Shown: positions 26,079 to 34,264, counted from the first letter of the stretch. The stretch is 64,000 nucleotides of DNA from an uncultured Fidelibacterota bacterium (GCA_902599655.1 CACKGC010000002.1:17302-81301), one strand, 5' to 3'. Program-made: numbers and translations. The notes: generated by a model from the sequence alone, not told the origin.

Positions 26079-26548
26079 TGGTAATTATTGGATTTGATCC
26101 AGGGTTAACTAATACAGGTTATGCTGTTTTAAGAAAAAAAAATAACGAAATAACAATGGTTGAGTGCGGATTAATTAGTCCTAAAAAAGGAAAAGAAGTT
26201 TCGGAAAGATTATATACTATATTTTTTGAAACAAATAACCTAATAAAAAAATTTAAACCAGAAGTTTTATATGTTGAAAATGTCTTTTATGGAAAAAATG
26301 TTCAATCAGCAATTAAGTTAGGTCAGGCAAAGTCATCAGTGATGCTTGCAGCAGAGCATAATAATATTGTATCAAAAGAATTTAGCCCAAGAGAAATAAA
26401 GCAATCAATTGTCGGTAATGGTTCAGCGTCAAAAGAACAGGTTGCATTTATGGTAAAAAAAATATTTAAATTAGATGATAAAGTTTTAAAGAAAAATGAT
26501 ATCTCCGATGCAATTGCGGTTGCGTGGTGCGGAATAAATAGGACATAG
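26078..26548 (+). CDS. ruvC: Holliday junction resolvase RuvC
   Basis: RuvC cleaves four-way junctions at the end of recombination. The first catalytic aspartate is in IIGFDPGLTNTGYAVL, the glutamate in VLYVENVFYGKNVQSAIKLGQAK and the last acidic residues in KKNDISDAIAVAWCG. At 156 residues it is of normal length. It shares one base with yebC and abuts ruvA exactly; ruvB lies elsewhere. Confidence 0.95.
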   Translation: MVIIGFDPGLTNTGYAVLRKKNNEITMVECGLISPKKGKEVSERLYTIFFETNNLIKKFKPEVLYVENVFYGKNVQSAIKLGQAKSSVMLAAEHNNIVSKEFSPREIKQSIVGNGSASKEQVAFMVKKIFKLDDKVLKKNDISDAIAVAWCGINRT

Positions 26549-27142
26549 ATGATTAATTCAATTTCAGGAAAAATTTTCAAAAAAGAACCAACTACATTAT
26601 ACATTGAAAATAATGGCATAGTTTTTAGTATTTCAATTTGTTTAAGAGATTATGAAAAATTGCCATCAGAAAATGAAAATATTTTTATATATACATATCT
26701 TAATGTAAAAGAAAATTTAATGGAGCTTTATGGGTTTATGGATTTAGAACGAAGATCTCTTTTTTTAAATTTAATTGATGTATCCGGAATTGGGCCTAGA
26801 ACTGCTATCAACCTTCTTTCAAACGCATCTGTATCAAGCTTCAAGGATAACATTGTGTCTGAAGACGTTAAATCGCTCAGTCTTATTCCTGGAATAGGTC
26901 CTAAAACAGCAAAAAGAATAATTTTAGATATTAAGGAGAAGATAACATCAACACCAATTTCAACGCAAAACCTTGATAATGATAAGTTAGACTTTTCTTA
27001 CGATGATATTTATACTGCACTCTCTTCATTGGGATATAAGAAGTCACAAATTGACAAGGCAGTAAAAAAATTAAATGATGAAGGTTCATACGAAGGTGAT
27101 ATTGAAAATGTAATTAAAAGAATTTTGGCTATCATTCGATGA
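26549..27142 (+). CDS. ruvA: Holliday junction branch migration protein RuvA
   Basis: RuvA tetramers hold the junction for the RuvB motor. The N-terminal OB fold is followed by two helix-hairpin-helix motifs, LIDVSGIGPRTAINLLS and LSLIPGIGPKTAKRIILDIKEKI, then a linker and a C-terminal RuvB-binding domain (DIYTALSSLGYKKSQIDKAVKKL). The length of 197 residues is normal. It starts right after ruvC and overlaps gcvT by four bases. Confidence 0.95.
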   Translation: MINSISGKIFKKEPTTLYIENNGIVFSISICLRDYEKLPSENENIFIYTYLNVKENLMELYGFMDLERRSLFLNLIDVSGIGPRTAINLLSNASVSSFKDNIVSEDVKSLSLIPGIGPKTAKRIILDIKEKITSTPISTQNLDNDKLDFSYDDIYTALSSLGYKKSQIDKAVKKLNDEGSYEGDIENVIKRILAIIR

Positions 27143-28212
27143 GTGATTATAGAAAAACTAAACTTTATGATTCTCATCAAAGTTTAAAAGCAAAATTAGT
27201 TCCATTTTCTGGATTTTGGATGCCTCTCCAATATTCAAGCATAATAAAAGAGCATCATCATGTGCGCTCAAAGTGTGGATTATTTGATGTAAGTCATATG
27301 GGGGAGTTTATTGTTTCTGGAAATAATGCTAAAACTTTTTTACAGAATGTAACTACCAATGATATTCAAAACCTGGAGGCTGGTAAAGTTCAATATTCTG
27401 CTTTCTGTAACGATTCCGGTGGAGTCATTGATGATTTGCTGGTGTATCATCTTGGTGATTGCTACATGTTGGTAGTAAATGCTTCAAATATTGAAAAAAA
27501 CTTTGAATGGCTTTCTTCAAATTTAATTGATGATGTATCATTAGAAGATAAATCTGACACCATGTCTTTGTTAGCTTTGCAAGGCCCTTTATCAAGGACT
27601 TACCTGAAAAAACTCTATCCAAAAATTGAAGATTTAAAATATTATGAAACACTGCTTCCAGACAATAGCGAGGTTATAGTTGCAAGAACTGGCTATTCAG
27701 GTGAGTTGGGTTTTGAAATTTATGCTCCAAATTCAATCATTTTAAAACTTTGGAATGAAATTTTATCCCTTTCAGATGATATATTACCTGTTGGATTAGG
27801 ATGTAGAGACTCATTGAGGCTTGAAATGGGATATTGTTTGTACGGAAATGAGCTTAATGAGCAAACAACAACAATTGAAGCAGGGTTATCATGGATAACA
27901 AAGCATGAAACAAGCTTTATCGGTTCAAATTCAATGCAAGATAATTTACCATCAAAGAAATTAATTGCACTTATATCAGAGGAAAGAGCTATACCGAGAT
28001 CAGGTTATAAAATATTTTCAAAAGACAAAAAAGAAGTGGGCGTGGTTACAAGTGGAGGTATGTCTCCATGTTTAAAGAAAGGAATTGCTTTGGCCTATGT
28101 TGATTATGAAATGAGGTTAGAGAAAGAATTTTTGATTGGAATAAGAGATAATTTCTTTATTTTTGAAAAAACTAAATTACCATTCTATAAAAATGGGACT
28201 TATTTAAAATGA
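27139..28212 (+). CDS. gcvT: Glycine cleavage system T protein (aminomethyltransferase)
   Basis: GcvT moves the methylene group from lipoyl-bound aminomethyl of the H protein to tetrahydrofolate, releasing ammonia. The 357-residue sequence includes FSGFWMPLQYSSIIKEHHHVR, LFDVSHMGEF, a conserved aspartate in GVIDDLLVY, GYSGELGFEIY and LGCRDSLRLEMGY, which favour true GcvT over YgfZ-like relatives. No gcvH or gcvP is nearby, and no glycine riboswitch is possible because the start overlaps ruvA. Confidence 0.93.
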   Translation: MSDYRKTKLYDSHQSLKAKLVPFSGFWMPLQYSSIIKEHHHVRSKCGLFDVSHMGEFIVSGNNAKTFLQNVTTNDIQNLEAGKVQYSAFCNDSGGVIDDLLVYHLGDCYMLVVNASNIEKNFEWLSSNLIDDVSLEDKSDTMSLLALQGPLSRTYLKKLYPKIEDLKYYETLLPDNSEVIVARTGYSGELGFEIYAPNSIILKLWNEILSLSDDILPVGLGCRDSLRLEMGYCLYGNELNEQTTTIEAGLSWITKHETSFIGSNSMQDNLPSKKLIALISEERAIPRSGYKIFSKDKKEVGVVTSGGMSPCLKKGIALAYVDYEMRLEKEFLIGIRDNFFIFEKTKLPFYKNGTYLK

Positions 28213-30527
28213 AAGACAAGTTAAAGATTCAAATTATTGGTTGGTTATTATTGATCATTTCTTTATTGATTACTGGTTCAATGATTGGTTATGATTTGAC
28301 TGAAGAGCCAACGCTTGTAGCACAAAAAATTAATAACCCATTCAATATACTGGGAGTATATATTGGATTTTATTTGATGAAATTGGGGTTTGGTTATGCG
28401 GCTCTATTAATCCCAATTATATTAGCAACGATTTCATTTTATTTGATTTCAAATTTTTCATTTAATGTTGCAAGATTATTGCGATTTGAGATTCTATTAC
28501 TGATTCTTCTATCTGTTCTATTAGGTTTTATTAGCAACGTAAGCTATTTATCAGAATTTAAAGAGGTTCAAAATTTTGAAGATTCAGGGCTTTTAGGAGG
28601 CTTAATATTTAGTCTTATTTATGATTGGACTGGATTTTATGGTTCAGTTTTAATTCTCTTTTCTTCGATAGCTTTATTTTTAGTATCATTTTTCAAAATT
28701 GATTTATATAAATCTTTGAAAGATGTACCAAGTATTATAATTAATAAAATTTCTAAAGTAGAATTTGATTTCAAGAAAATTATACCTGACTTTAAAAAAG
28801 AGAACGATAAAAAAGAAAGAGTCAAAATTATTGAAGATGATTCATTTCTTGAAAACATTAATGCTGAAGAAAGAATAGAATCTTTAAATCAGGTGGTTGA
28901 AAAGGAAACTTCAACTGAACCTGTTCAAGATACTAAAATTGATACAACTGTTGATAAACCTAAAGTTGAAGTAGATCAAGAAATAGATCAAAATGAAGAA
29001 TTAGATCCCATTTCAATTGAAAAAGCAATCATTGAAAAAGAAGCAGAAATTGATGATCAAAGAAATAAATCAATTTTAAAAGTTGAGTGGAAGTTTCCCT
29101 CTACAGATATTTTAGAATCATCAGATGAATCAAGCGAAATAAATGAAGATGATATCAGAGATAGATCAGAGCTACTTAAAAATTCTCTTTCAAATTTTGG
29201 TGTAGAAGGTTCATCGGGAGCAATCAAGACTGGCCCAATAATTACACTTTTTGAGATTTTACCTGCTGAAGGTGTAAGGGTTAATAAATTTGTTCAGCTT
29301 TCAGATGATATTGCTAGGGTGATGGAAGCACAGAGCGTAAGAGTCCTTGCTCCAATACCTGGTTCAAATCATGTTGGAGTTGAAATTCCAAATGTCAACC
29401 CTCAAACTATTTATTTAAAAAATGTAATTAATTCTGAAAAATATCTTAAATCTAAAGCCAAGTTAAAACTAGCCATTGGAAAAGGGACTCTTGGTGATAT
29501 ATCTATTCTTGACCTTGTTGAAATGCCTCATTTACTTATTGCAGGAACAACAGGTTCAGGAAAGTCGGTTTCATTAAATACTATAATCGTAAGCCTTCTT
29601 TATCAATTAAAACCTGAAGAAGTAAAATTTGTAATCATTGATCCTAAAAAGGTTGAAATGTCGCTTTATAGAGGACTTGAAAATCACTACTTATTAAAAT
29701 TTAACGGTATCGATGAGTCAATCATTACTAAAAAAGACAATGCAATTTTAGCACTAAGATCTCTTGAAAAAGAAATGGATTCAAGATATGATTTATTAGC
29801 TGAGGCTGGTAAAAGAAATATTTCTGAATACAATGATATGATGAAAAAATCTAAAAAAGATTTAATGCCTTATATTGTTTTGATGATCGATGAACTTGCT
29901 GATTTGATGATGTATAGTCCAAGAGATGTTGAAGCACCTATTGCAAGATTAGCCCAGCTAGCTAGGGCTGTTGGTATTCACTTGATTGTTGCTACACAAA
30001 GACCATCTGTAGATGTAATTACAGGTGTTATAAAGGCTAATTTCCCAGCAAGAATTGCCTTTCAAGTTGCAACTAAAATTGACTCAAGAACTATTTTAGA
30101 TGAAAATGGAGCAGACAAGCTTATTGGAAAAGGTGACATGTTGTATCAAAAACCTGGATCACCTGCGCCAGTTAGAATGCATGGTGCTTTTATAACTTTA
30201 AAAGAAATTGAAGATTTAGTTGCTCATATTTCATCTCAACCAAAACCAAGTGAAGTAATTATTGAAACTTATAAAGAAGAATCAAGTTCAATGGTTGATG
30301 GAGACGGAATTGATGATGATTTACTGCATAAAGCAATTGAAATTATTGTTATGAGTAAGCAAGGGTCTATTTCATTATTACAAAGAAGATTATCGGTTGG
30401 TTATTCGAGAGCAGCAAGGCTAATAGATGAGATGGAAAGACTAAAAATTGTAGGTCCGTTTACTGGAAGTAAGGCAAGAGAAGTATTAGTTGACGAATCT
30501 TATTTAGAAGCAATTAATGAAGATTAG
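28209..30527 (+). CDS. ftsK: DNA translocase FtsK/SpoIIIE
   Basis: FtsK pumps chromosomal DNA through the closing septum. About four membrane helices occupy residues 8-165, an acidic low-complexity linker runs to about residue 290, and a RecA-like motor follows with Walker A GTTGSGKS near residue 446 and Walker B VLMIDELADLMM. The motor region also has IDPKKVEMSLY and HLIVATQRPSVDVITGVIKANFP. The C-terminal winged-helix gamma domain (SLLQRRLSVGYSRAARLIDEME), which reads KOPS-like sites, is complete. At 772 residues it is a short-linker form. Confidence 0.96.
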   Translation: MKDKLKIQIIGWLLLIISLLITGSMIGYDLTEEPTLVAQKINNPFNILGVYIGFYLMKLGFGYAALLIPIILATISFYLISNFSFNVARLLRFEILLLILLSVLLGFISNVSYLSEFKEVQNFEDSGLLGGLIFSLIYDWTGFYGSVLILFSSIALFLVSFFKIDLYKSLKDVPSIIINKISKVEFDFKKIIPDFKKENDKKERVKIIEDDSFLENINAEERIESLNQVVEKETSTEPVQDTKIDTTVDKPKVEVDQEIDQNEELDPISIEKAIIEKEAEIDDQRNKSILKVEWKFPSTDILESSDESSEINEDDIRDRSELLKNSLSNFGVEGSSGAIKTGPIITLFEILPAEGVRVNKFVQLSDDIARVMEAQSVRVLAPIPGSNHVGVEIPNVNPQTIYLKNVINSEKYLKSKAKLKLAIGKGTLGDISILDLVEMPHLLIAGTTGSGKSVSLNTIIVSLLYQLKPEEVKFVIIDPKKVEMSLYRGLENHYLLKFNGIDESIITKKDNAILALRSLEKEMDSRYDLLAEAGKRNISEYNDMMKKSKKDLMPYIVLMIDELADLMMYSPRDVEAPIARLAQLARAVGIHLIVATQRPSVDVITGVIKANFPARIAFQVATKIDSRTILDENGADKLIGKGDMLYQKPGSPAPVRMHGAFITLKEIEDLVAHISSQPKPSEVIIETYKEESSSMVDGDGIDDDLLHKAIEIIVMSKQGSISLLQRRLSVGYSRAARLIDEMERLKIVGPFTGSKAREVLVDESYLEAINED

Positions 30528-31068
30528 CTTAATATTCTTTTTACTAACTACTTCACTTTTTAGTCAAAGTCAGGATACTCAGATTAAAGATTATTTCAAC
30601 AGTTTAAATAATAAAACTATTCTCATTGAAATTTTTGAAAATCAATCAGTTTTTAATGCAAACATATCATTAAATGATCCAAAAATTTATTTTGAAACTA
30701 TTGAAGTAGATAGTACTGTATCATTATTTGAAAACAATGTGATTACTTCTTATGATTTATCCAAAAAAAATATAATTATCGAAAATTCAGAAAAAAATAT
30801 ACTAGATTTTTTTTCATATAAAAATCTTGAAAATGCTTCTCTTATAAAAATTGAAATTGAAAATGAAAACTCAATTTATTATTATAATTTTTACAATAAT
30901 ATTTTATTAATTAGTTTTAATAATTCACAAAGTATGGTTAAAGAAATCAGTCTATTTCAAGCAGAAAATTCTATATTTGAATGTAAGATAGTTGATATTA
31001 ATAAATACCAGAATCCTTTAAAATTTTTAAATATAGATGATTCGTGGACAACAATTGATTGGAGATAA
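30517..31068 (+). CDS. Exported protein, possibly a divergent LolA-type lipoprotein carrier
   Basis: A signal peptide (MKISLIFFLLTTSLFSQ) is followed by about 165 residues with alternating beta-strand character and an ending NPLKFLNIDDSWTTIDWR. I do not recognise motifs. The position directly after ftsK, overlapping it by eleven bases, is where lolA is often found, and the length suits a LolA-like fold, so a periplasmic lipoprotein carrier is the leading guess. It is offered on context, not on sequence identity. Asn/Ile/Glu/Ser-rich composition and low complexity would hamper a sequence search. Confidence 0.5.
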   Translation: MKISLIFFLLTTSLFSQSQDTQIKDYFNSLNNKTILIEIFENQSVFNANISLNDPKIYFETIEVDSTVSLFENNVITSYDLSKKNIIIENSEKNILDFFSYKNLENASLIKIEIENENSIYYYNFYNNILLISFNNSQSMVKEISLFQAENSIFECKIVDINKYQNPLKFLNIDDSWTTIDWR

Positions 31069-31070
31069 AA

Positions 31071-31622
31071 TTGAAGTTTGATGCAATTTTTTTAGATAGA
31101 GATGGAACTATTAGTCATGATCCTTATGGGTACATAAATGATGTCAAAGATTATGATTTTTTTGATTTTACTTTTGATGCATTAGAATTATTGCATCAAT
31201 ACAGCGACAAATTTTTTATTGTTACAAACCAATCAGGACTTTCAACGGGTAAAATTGACATCGATAATTTGGAAAGTATTCATGCTCACATTAATGATGA
31301 GTTCAGAAAAAGAAAATTACCTTTGAAAAATATTTATTTTGCTGATAATTACGATGAAGACTATTTCTCAATGAGAAAACCGGGAATAGGAATGTTTCAA
31401 AAAGCGTCAGAGGAATTTAATATCAATCTAGAAAATTGTTTGATGATTGGTGATTCAATTGTTGATATGCAAGTTGGGGATAGGCTTAAAATGAAAACAA
31501 TATTTTTATTAACTGGAATGGGAAATGATTATTTGAATGATGTTCAATCTACTTGCGATGTTGATTTAGTCTCTAATAATTTACTTGAAGCAGCAAAGGA
31601 TATAAAATTAATATTGCAGTAA
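31071..31622 (+). CDS. HAD-family phosphatase, GmhB/HisB-N type
   Basis: The HAD motifs are FLDRDGT (motif I with both aspartates), IVTNQSG (motif II), RKPGIGMFQKA (motif III lysine) and MIGDSIVDMQVG (motif IV), the pattern of D-glycero-D-manno-heptose-1,7-bisphosphate 7-phosphatase. The zinc loop typical of GmhB (C-x-H with a paired C-x-C before RKP) is absent: the segment reads FADNYDEDYFSMRKP. The substrate is therefore uncertain. I chose TTG 31071 because GGAG lies six bases upstream; TTG 31059 would overlap the preceding gene. The 3' end overlaps ddl. Confidence 0.8.
   Translation: MKFDAIFLDRDGTISHDPYGYINDVKDYDFFDFTFDALELLHQYSDKFFIVTNQSGLSTGKIDIDNLESIHAHINDEFRKRKLPLKNIYFADNYDEDYFSMRKPGIGMFQKASEEFNINLENCLMIGDSIVDMQVGDRLKMKTIFLLTGMGNDYLNDVQSTCDVDLVSNNLLEAAKDIKLILQ
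31597..31600 (+). promoter_or_regulatory. Shine-Dalgarno site supporting the ATT start of ddl
   Basis: AGGA lies six bases before the ATT at 31607, an ordinary spacing. It is the best ribosome-binding match near the conserved ddl N-terminus and is the main reason for placing the start there. No ATG, GTG or TTG occurs in frame between the upstream stop at 31586 and 31790. Confidence 0.55.
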
Positions 31623-32506
31623 TATCGGGAGGAAATTCAGAGGAGCGATTAGTTTCTATAAGAACTGGTGAAGCTGTTGCTGAAGCTTGTAATCAATTAG
31701 GTTATAATACTTCAATATTTGTTCTGGATTCAGATTCAATTGATTTTATCCTAAATGATTTAAAAGCACATGATTTTGTTTTCATTGCATTGCATGGTTC
31801 TTTTGGTGAGGATGGAGTCATTCAATCAATTTTATCAAAAAATAATATTCCTTTTAATGGTTCAGGTGAAAAATCTTCTCGAAATTGCTTTGATAAATCT
31901 GTGACAAAAGAAATTGTTATGAATCAGGGAGTTTTATCCCCAAAATATTATCAAACTTCTTCAAATACGTGCAATGATCATCTTGATTTCAAGTCTGAAA
32001 AATATATTGTTAAACCAAATTCACAAGGAAGCTCTGTTGGTTTTAATGTGATTGATAATTTTGAAAATTTAAATGATGCCATTGATATAGCTTTAGATTT
32101 TGACAATTCCGTATTAATTGAAGAGTTTATTGATGGGAGAGAAATTACCGTTCCAATTTTAGGGAATGAACCACTTCCTGTTATTGAAATTGAACCAAAA
32201 TCTGGTATATATGATTACAAATCAAAATATACAGCCGGCGAATCAAAATATACTTGTCCTGCTGATCTTACTTTAGAAAAATATCAATTTGTGCAAGATT
32301 GCGCATTAAGTGTTCACAAGATGCTCAAATGTGATGTTTATTCAAGAGTTGACTTTAAATTTTATGACGATAATTTCTATTTTTTAGAAATAAATACTCT
32401 TCCTGGAATGACTGAAACTAGTTTATTTCCTATGGCTGCAAAGAGTCATGGATTTTCTTTTAAAGATATAATTAATAAAATTATTAAATTGTCTTTACAA
32501 AAATGA
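31607..32506 (+). CDS. ddl: D-alanine--D-alanine ligase, apparent ATT start
   Basis: Ddl makes the D-Ala-D-Ala dipeptide for peptidoglycan. The ATP-grasp part shows ALHGSFGEDGVIQSIL, VKPNSQGSSVGF, EEFIDGREITVPIL and the ending FLEINTLPGMTETSLFP. The first conserved block, IAVISGGNSEERLVSIRTGEAV, is in frame upstream of the first TTG (31790) and is essential to the fold. The frame is closed at 31586 and holds no ATG, GTG or TTG before 31790, so ATT at 31607 (giving M-N-I-A-V-I-S-G-G) is the most likely start. Starting at 31790 would remove about 61 residues. The start overlaps the phosphatase gene by sixteen bases; the end overlaps cysS by four. Confidence 0.85.
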   Translation: MNIAVISGGNSEERLVSIRTGEAVAEACNQLGYNTSIFVLDSDSIDFILNDLKAHDFVFIALHGSFGEDGVIQSILSKNNIPFNGSGEKSSRNCFDKSVTKEIVMNQGVLSPKYYQTSSNTCNDHLDFKSEKYIVKPNSQGSSVGFNVIDNFENLNDAIDIALDFDNSVLIEEFIDGREITVPILGNEPLPVIEIEPKSGIYDYKSKYTAGESKYTCPADLTLEKYQFVQDCALSVHKMLKCDVYSRVDFKFYDDNFYFLEINTLPGMTETSLFPMAAKSHGFSFKDIINKIIKLSLQK

Positions 32507-33876
32507 GCTTAAAATTATATAATTCACTTTCAAGTAAAAAAGAAGTCTTCAAAGCAATTTCTGACAAAAAAGTTAAAACTTATGGTTGCGGTCCAACAGT
32601 TTATAACGATCCTCACATAGGAAATTTTAGAACCTTTGTATTTTATGATTTATTAAACAGAGTTCTTCAGTTGAATGGTTATGAGACGGAAACTGCAGTT
32701 AACATAACTGATATTGATGACAAGATTATTGATAGAGTTAATCAGGAGAATACTTCATTAAAGGAAATTACTTCAAAATATGAACTATCATTCCTGGAAT
32801 TGTCAAAGTCCTTAAAAATTTTACCTAACAATCATAACCCAAGAGCAACAGAGTATGTAGAAGAAATGATCGAATTCATTCAAGCTTTAATTAATAAAGA
32901 TTTAGCCTATGAAATGAACGGAAATATTTTTTTTGATATAGAAGCTTATCCAAAATATGGAAAATTTGTAAACATTAGCGATGACCTTGAAACGGAAGAT
33001 AATGAATTATTAAAAAAAAATCGTAATGATTTTACATTATGGAAGGCAAAAAAGGACTCAGATGGTGATATTTTCTGGAATAGCAACTGGGGTAAGGGAA
33101 GGCCTGGATGGCATACCGAATGCGCTGTAATGATTAAGACCCTTTTTGATGGTCGTCTTGACATACATTGTGGAGGAATAGATCTAAAATTTCCTCATCA
33201 CGAAAATGAAAGTGCTCAAATTGAAGCTATTCAAAAACATAAGCTATCTAATTATTGGCTTCATGCTGAACATTTAAATATGGACGATGAAAAGATGAGC
33301 AAGTCATCAGGTAACTTTATTGATGTAAGCACTCTCATAGAAAAAAATGGTTCGGATGTAGTTAGATTGTTTCTACTTTCTGCTCATTATAGAACTAAGG
33401 TATCTTTCAGTCAAAAAAAATTAGATGAATGCAAAAAAATGATTGAAAAAATTAAAAGATTTGCAAAAAACTTCAATATTGATAGCAAAAATATTGAATT
33501 AAAATTTTCAAGTGAACATGAATTATTTATTGATGCTCTTAATGATGATTTAAATACTCCAGGAGCGATTGGAGTTTTCTTTAGTTTTATATCAGAAATG
33601 AATAAAAAAATTGCAGAAAAATCAATAAATGATGCAGATAAAGAAAAATCTTTAGTTTTTTTAAAATTATTTAATTCAATTTTTGATATTTTAGATTTTG
33701 ATAATTTACATGATCAAAATATTCCAAAAGAGTTACAAGATTTACTTGTTTCTCGTCAGGTAGCTAGAGAAAATCTAGATTGGAAATTGTCTGATTCCAT
33801 TAGAGATAAAATTGAGTCTTTAGGTTGGCAGGTTGAGGATACTTCCAGCGGACAAAATCTCTCTAAAAAGAAATAA
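32503..33876 (+). CDS. cysS: Cysteinyl-tRNA synthetase
   Basis: This class I enzyme charges tRNA(Cys). It has YGCGPTVYNDPHIGNFRTF with a HIGN form of the HIGH motif and the zinc-ligand Cys in GCGPT, then GWHTECAVM and HCGGIDLKFPHHENE for the other metal ligands, and MSKS in DDEKMSKSSGNF. The C-terminal anticodon-binding helices end in RDKIESLGWQVEDTSSGQNL. The length of 457 residues is normal. It ends the long overlapping gene train; a promoter-like sequence follows two bases after the stop. Confidence 0.97.
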   Translation: MSLKLYNSLSSKKEVFKAISDKKVKTYGCGPTVYNDPHIGNFRTFVFYDLLNRVLQLNGYETETAVNITDIDDKIIDRVNQENTSLKEITSKYELSFLELSKSLKILPNNHNPRATEYVEEMIEFIQALINKDLAYEMNGNIFFDIEAYPKYGKFVNISDDLETEDNELLKKNRNDFTLWKAKKDSDGDIFWNSNWGKGRPGWHTECAVMIKTLFDGRLDIHCGGIDLKFPHHENESAQIEAIQKHKLSNYWLHAEHLNMDDEKMSKSSGNFIDVSTLIEKNGSDVVRLFLLSAHYRTKVSFSQKKLDECKKMIEKIKRFAKNFNIDSKNIELKFSSEHELFIDALNDDLNTPGAIGVFFSFISEMNKKIAEKSINDADKEKSLVFLKLFNSIFDILDFDNLHDQNIPKELQDLLVSRQVARENLDWKLSDSIRDKIESLGWQVEDTSSGQNLSKKK

Positions 33877-33877
33877 T

Positions 33878-33905
33878 TTGTTTTCCTGATAAATCTTCTT
33901 ATATT
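33878..33905 (+). promoter_or_regulatory. Candidate sigma-70-type promoter for the tRNA-tuf operon
   Basis: A weak -35 TTGTTT (33878-33883) and a good -10 TATATT (33900-33905) are separated by 16 bases. The sequence just after the -10 (TCGTCGC) is unusually GC-rich for this AT-rich DNA, a trait of stringently controlled promoters in E. coli. It stands about 38 bases before the first tRNA. The call is by eye. Confidence 0.45.
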
Positions 33906-33943
33906 TCGTCGCTTTTGCCTACGCGTGCGTGTATACATACATT

Positions 33944-34016
33944 GCCGGTGTAGCTCAGTTGGTAGAGCAGCTGATTTGTAATCAGCGGGTCGGGGGTTCA
34001 AATCCTCTCGCCGGCT
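33944..34016 (+). tRNA. tRNA-Thr (anticodon TGT)
   Basis: A 7-bp acceptor stem (GCCGGTG with CGCCGGC, one G-T pair), D arm TAGCTCAGTTGGTAGAGCA, anticodon stem GCTGA/TCAGC with loop TTTGTAA and anticodon TGT, and T loop GTTCAAATC can all be drawn. The 3' CCA is not encoded. It is the first of four tRNAs ahead of tuf. Confidence 0.96.
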
Positions 34017-34092
34017 CAGTTTTTAAGGGTAAAAAGCAAGGTATTTGAAAATTTTTTTTTGATCTTACTATCAGGATTGAGTTTAGGATTTC

Positions 34093-34175
34093 GGGCAAAT
34101 GGCCGAGTGGTTAAAGGCAGCAGACTGTAAATCTGCCGACGTAAGTCTACGGAGGTTCGAATCCTTCTTTGCCCA
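34093..34175 (+). tRNA. tRNA-Tyr (anticodon GTA)
   Basis: This is a class II tRNA of 83 bases. The acceptor stem is GGGCAAA with TTTGCCC, the anticodon stem GCAGA/TCTGC encloses loop CTGTAAA (anticodon GTA), and a long variable arm (CGACGTAAGTCTACGG region) precedes the T arm with GGTTCGAATCC. The discriminator is A and CCA is not fully encoded. Confidence 0.96.
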
Positions 34176-34183
34176 CAGGATTT

Positions 34184-34256
34184 GCGAGTGTAGCTCAGTT
34201 GGTAGAGCATCAGCCTTCCAAGCTGAGGGTCGCGCGTTCGAATCGCGTCACTCGCT
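34184..34256 (+). tRNA. tRNA-Gly (anticodon TCC)
   Basis: The acceptor stem GCGAGTG pairs with CACTCGC. Anticodon stem TCAGC/GCTGA encloses loop CTTCCAA, giving anticodon TCC. The T arm has CGCGCGTTCGAATCGCG. It lies eight bases after tRNA-Tyr and eight before the second tRNA-Thr; no CCA is encoded. Confidence 0.96.
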
Positions 34257-34264
34257 CAATAATT

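Noticed and set aside
31059..31622. Frameshift fusion of the phosphatase and ddl genes
   Set aside because: ddl is in the -1 frame relative to the phosphatase, so programmed frameshifting was considered. No slippery heptamer is present at the overlap, and the two products are normally separate. An ATT start explains the data with less.
34045..34071. A second promoter between tRNA-Thr and tRNA-Tyr (TTGAAA and TACTAT)
   Set aside because: The spacer is only 15 bases and the region is a T-run; the match may be chance in AT-rich DNA.
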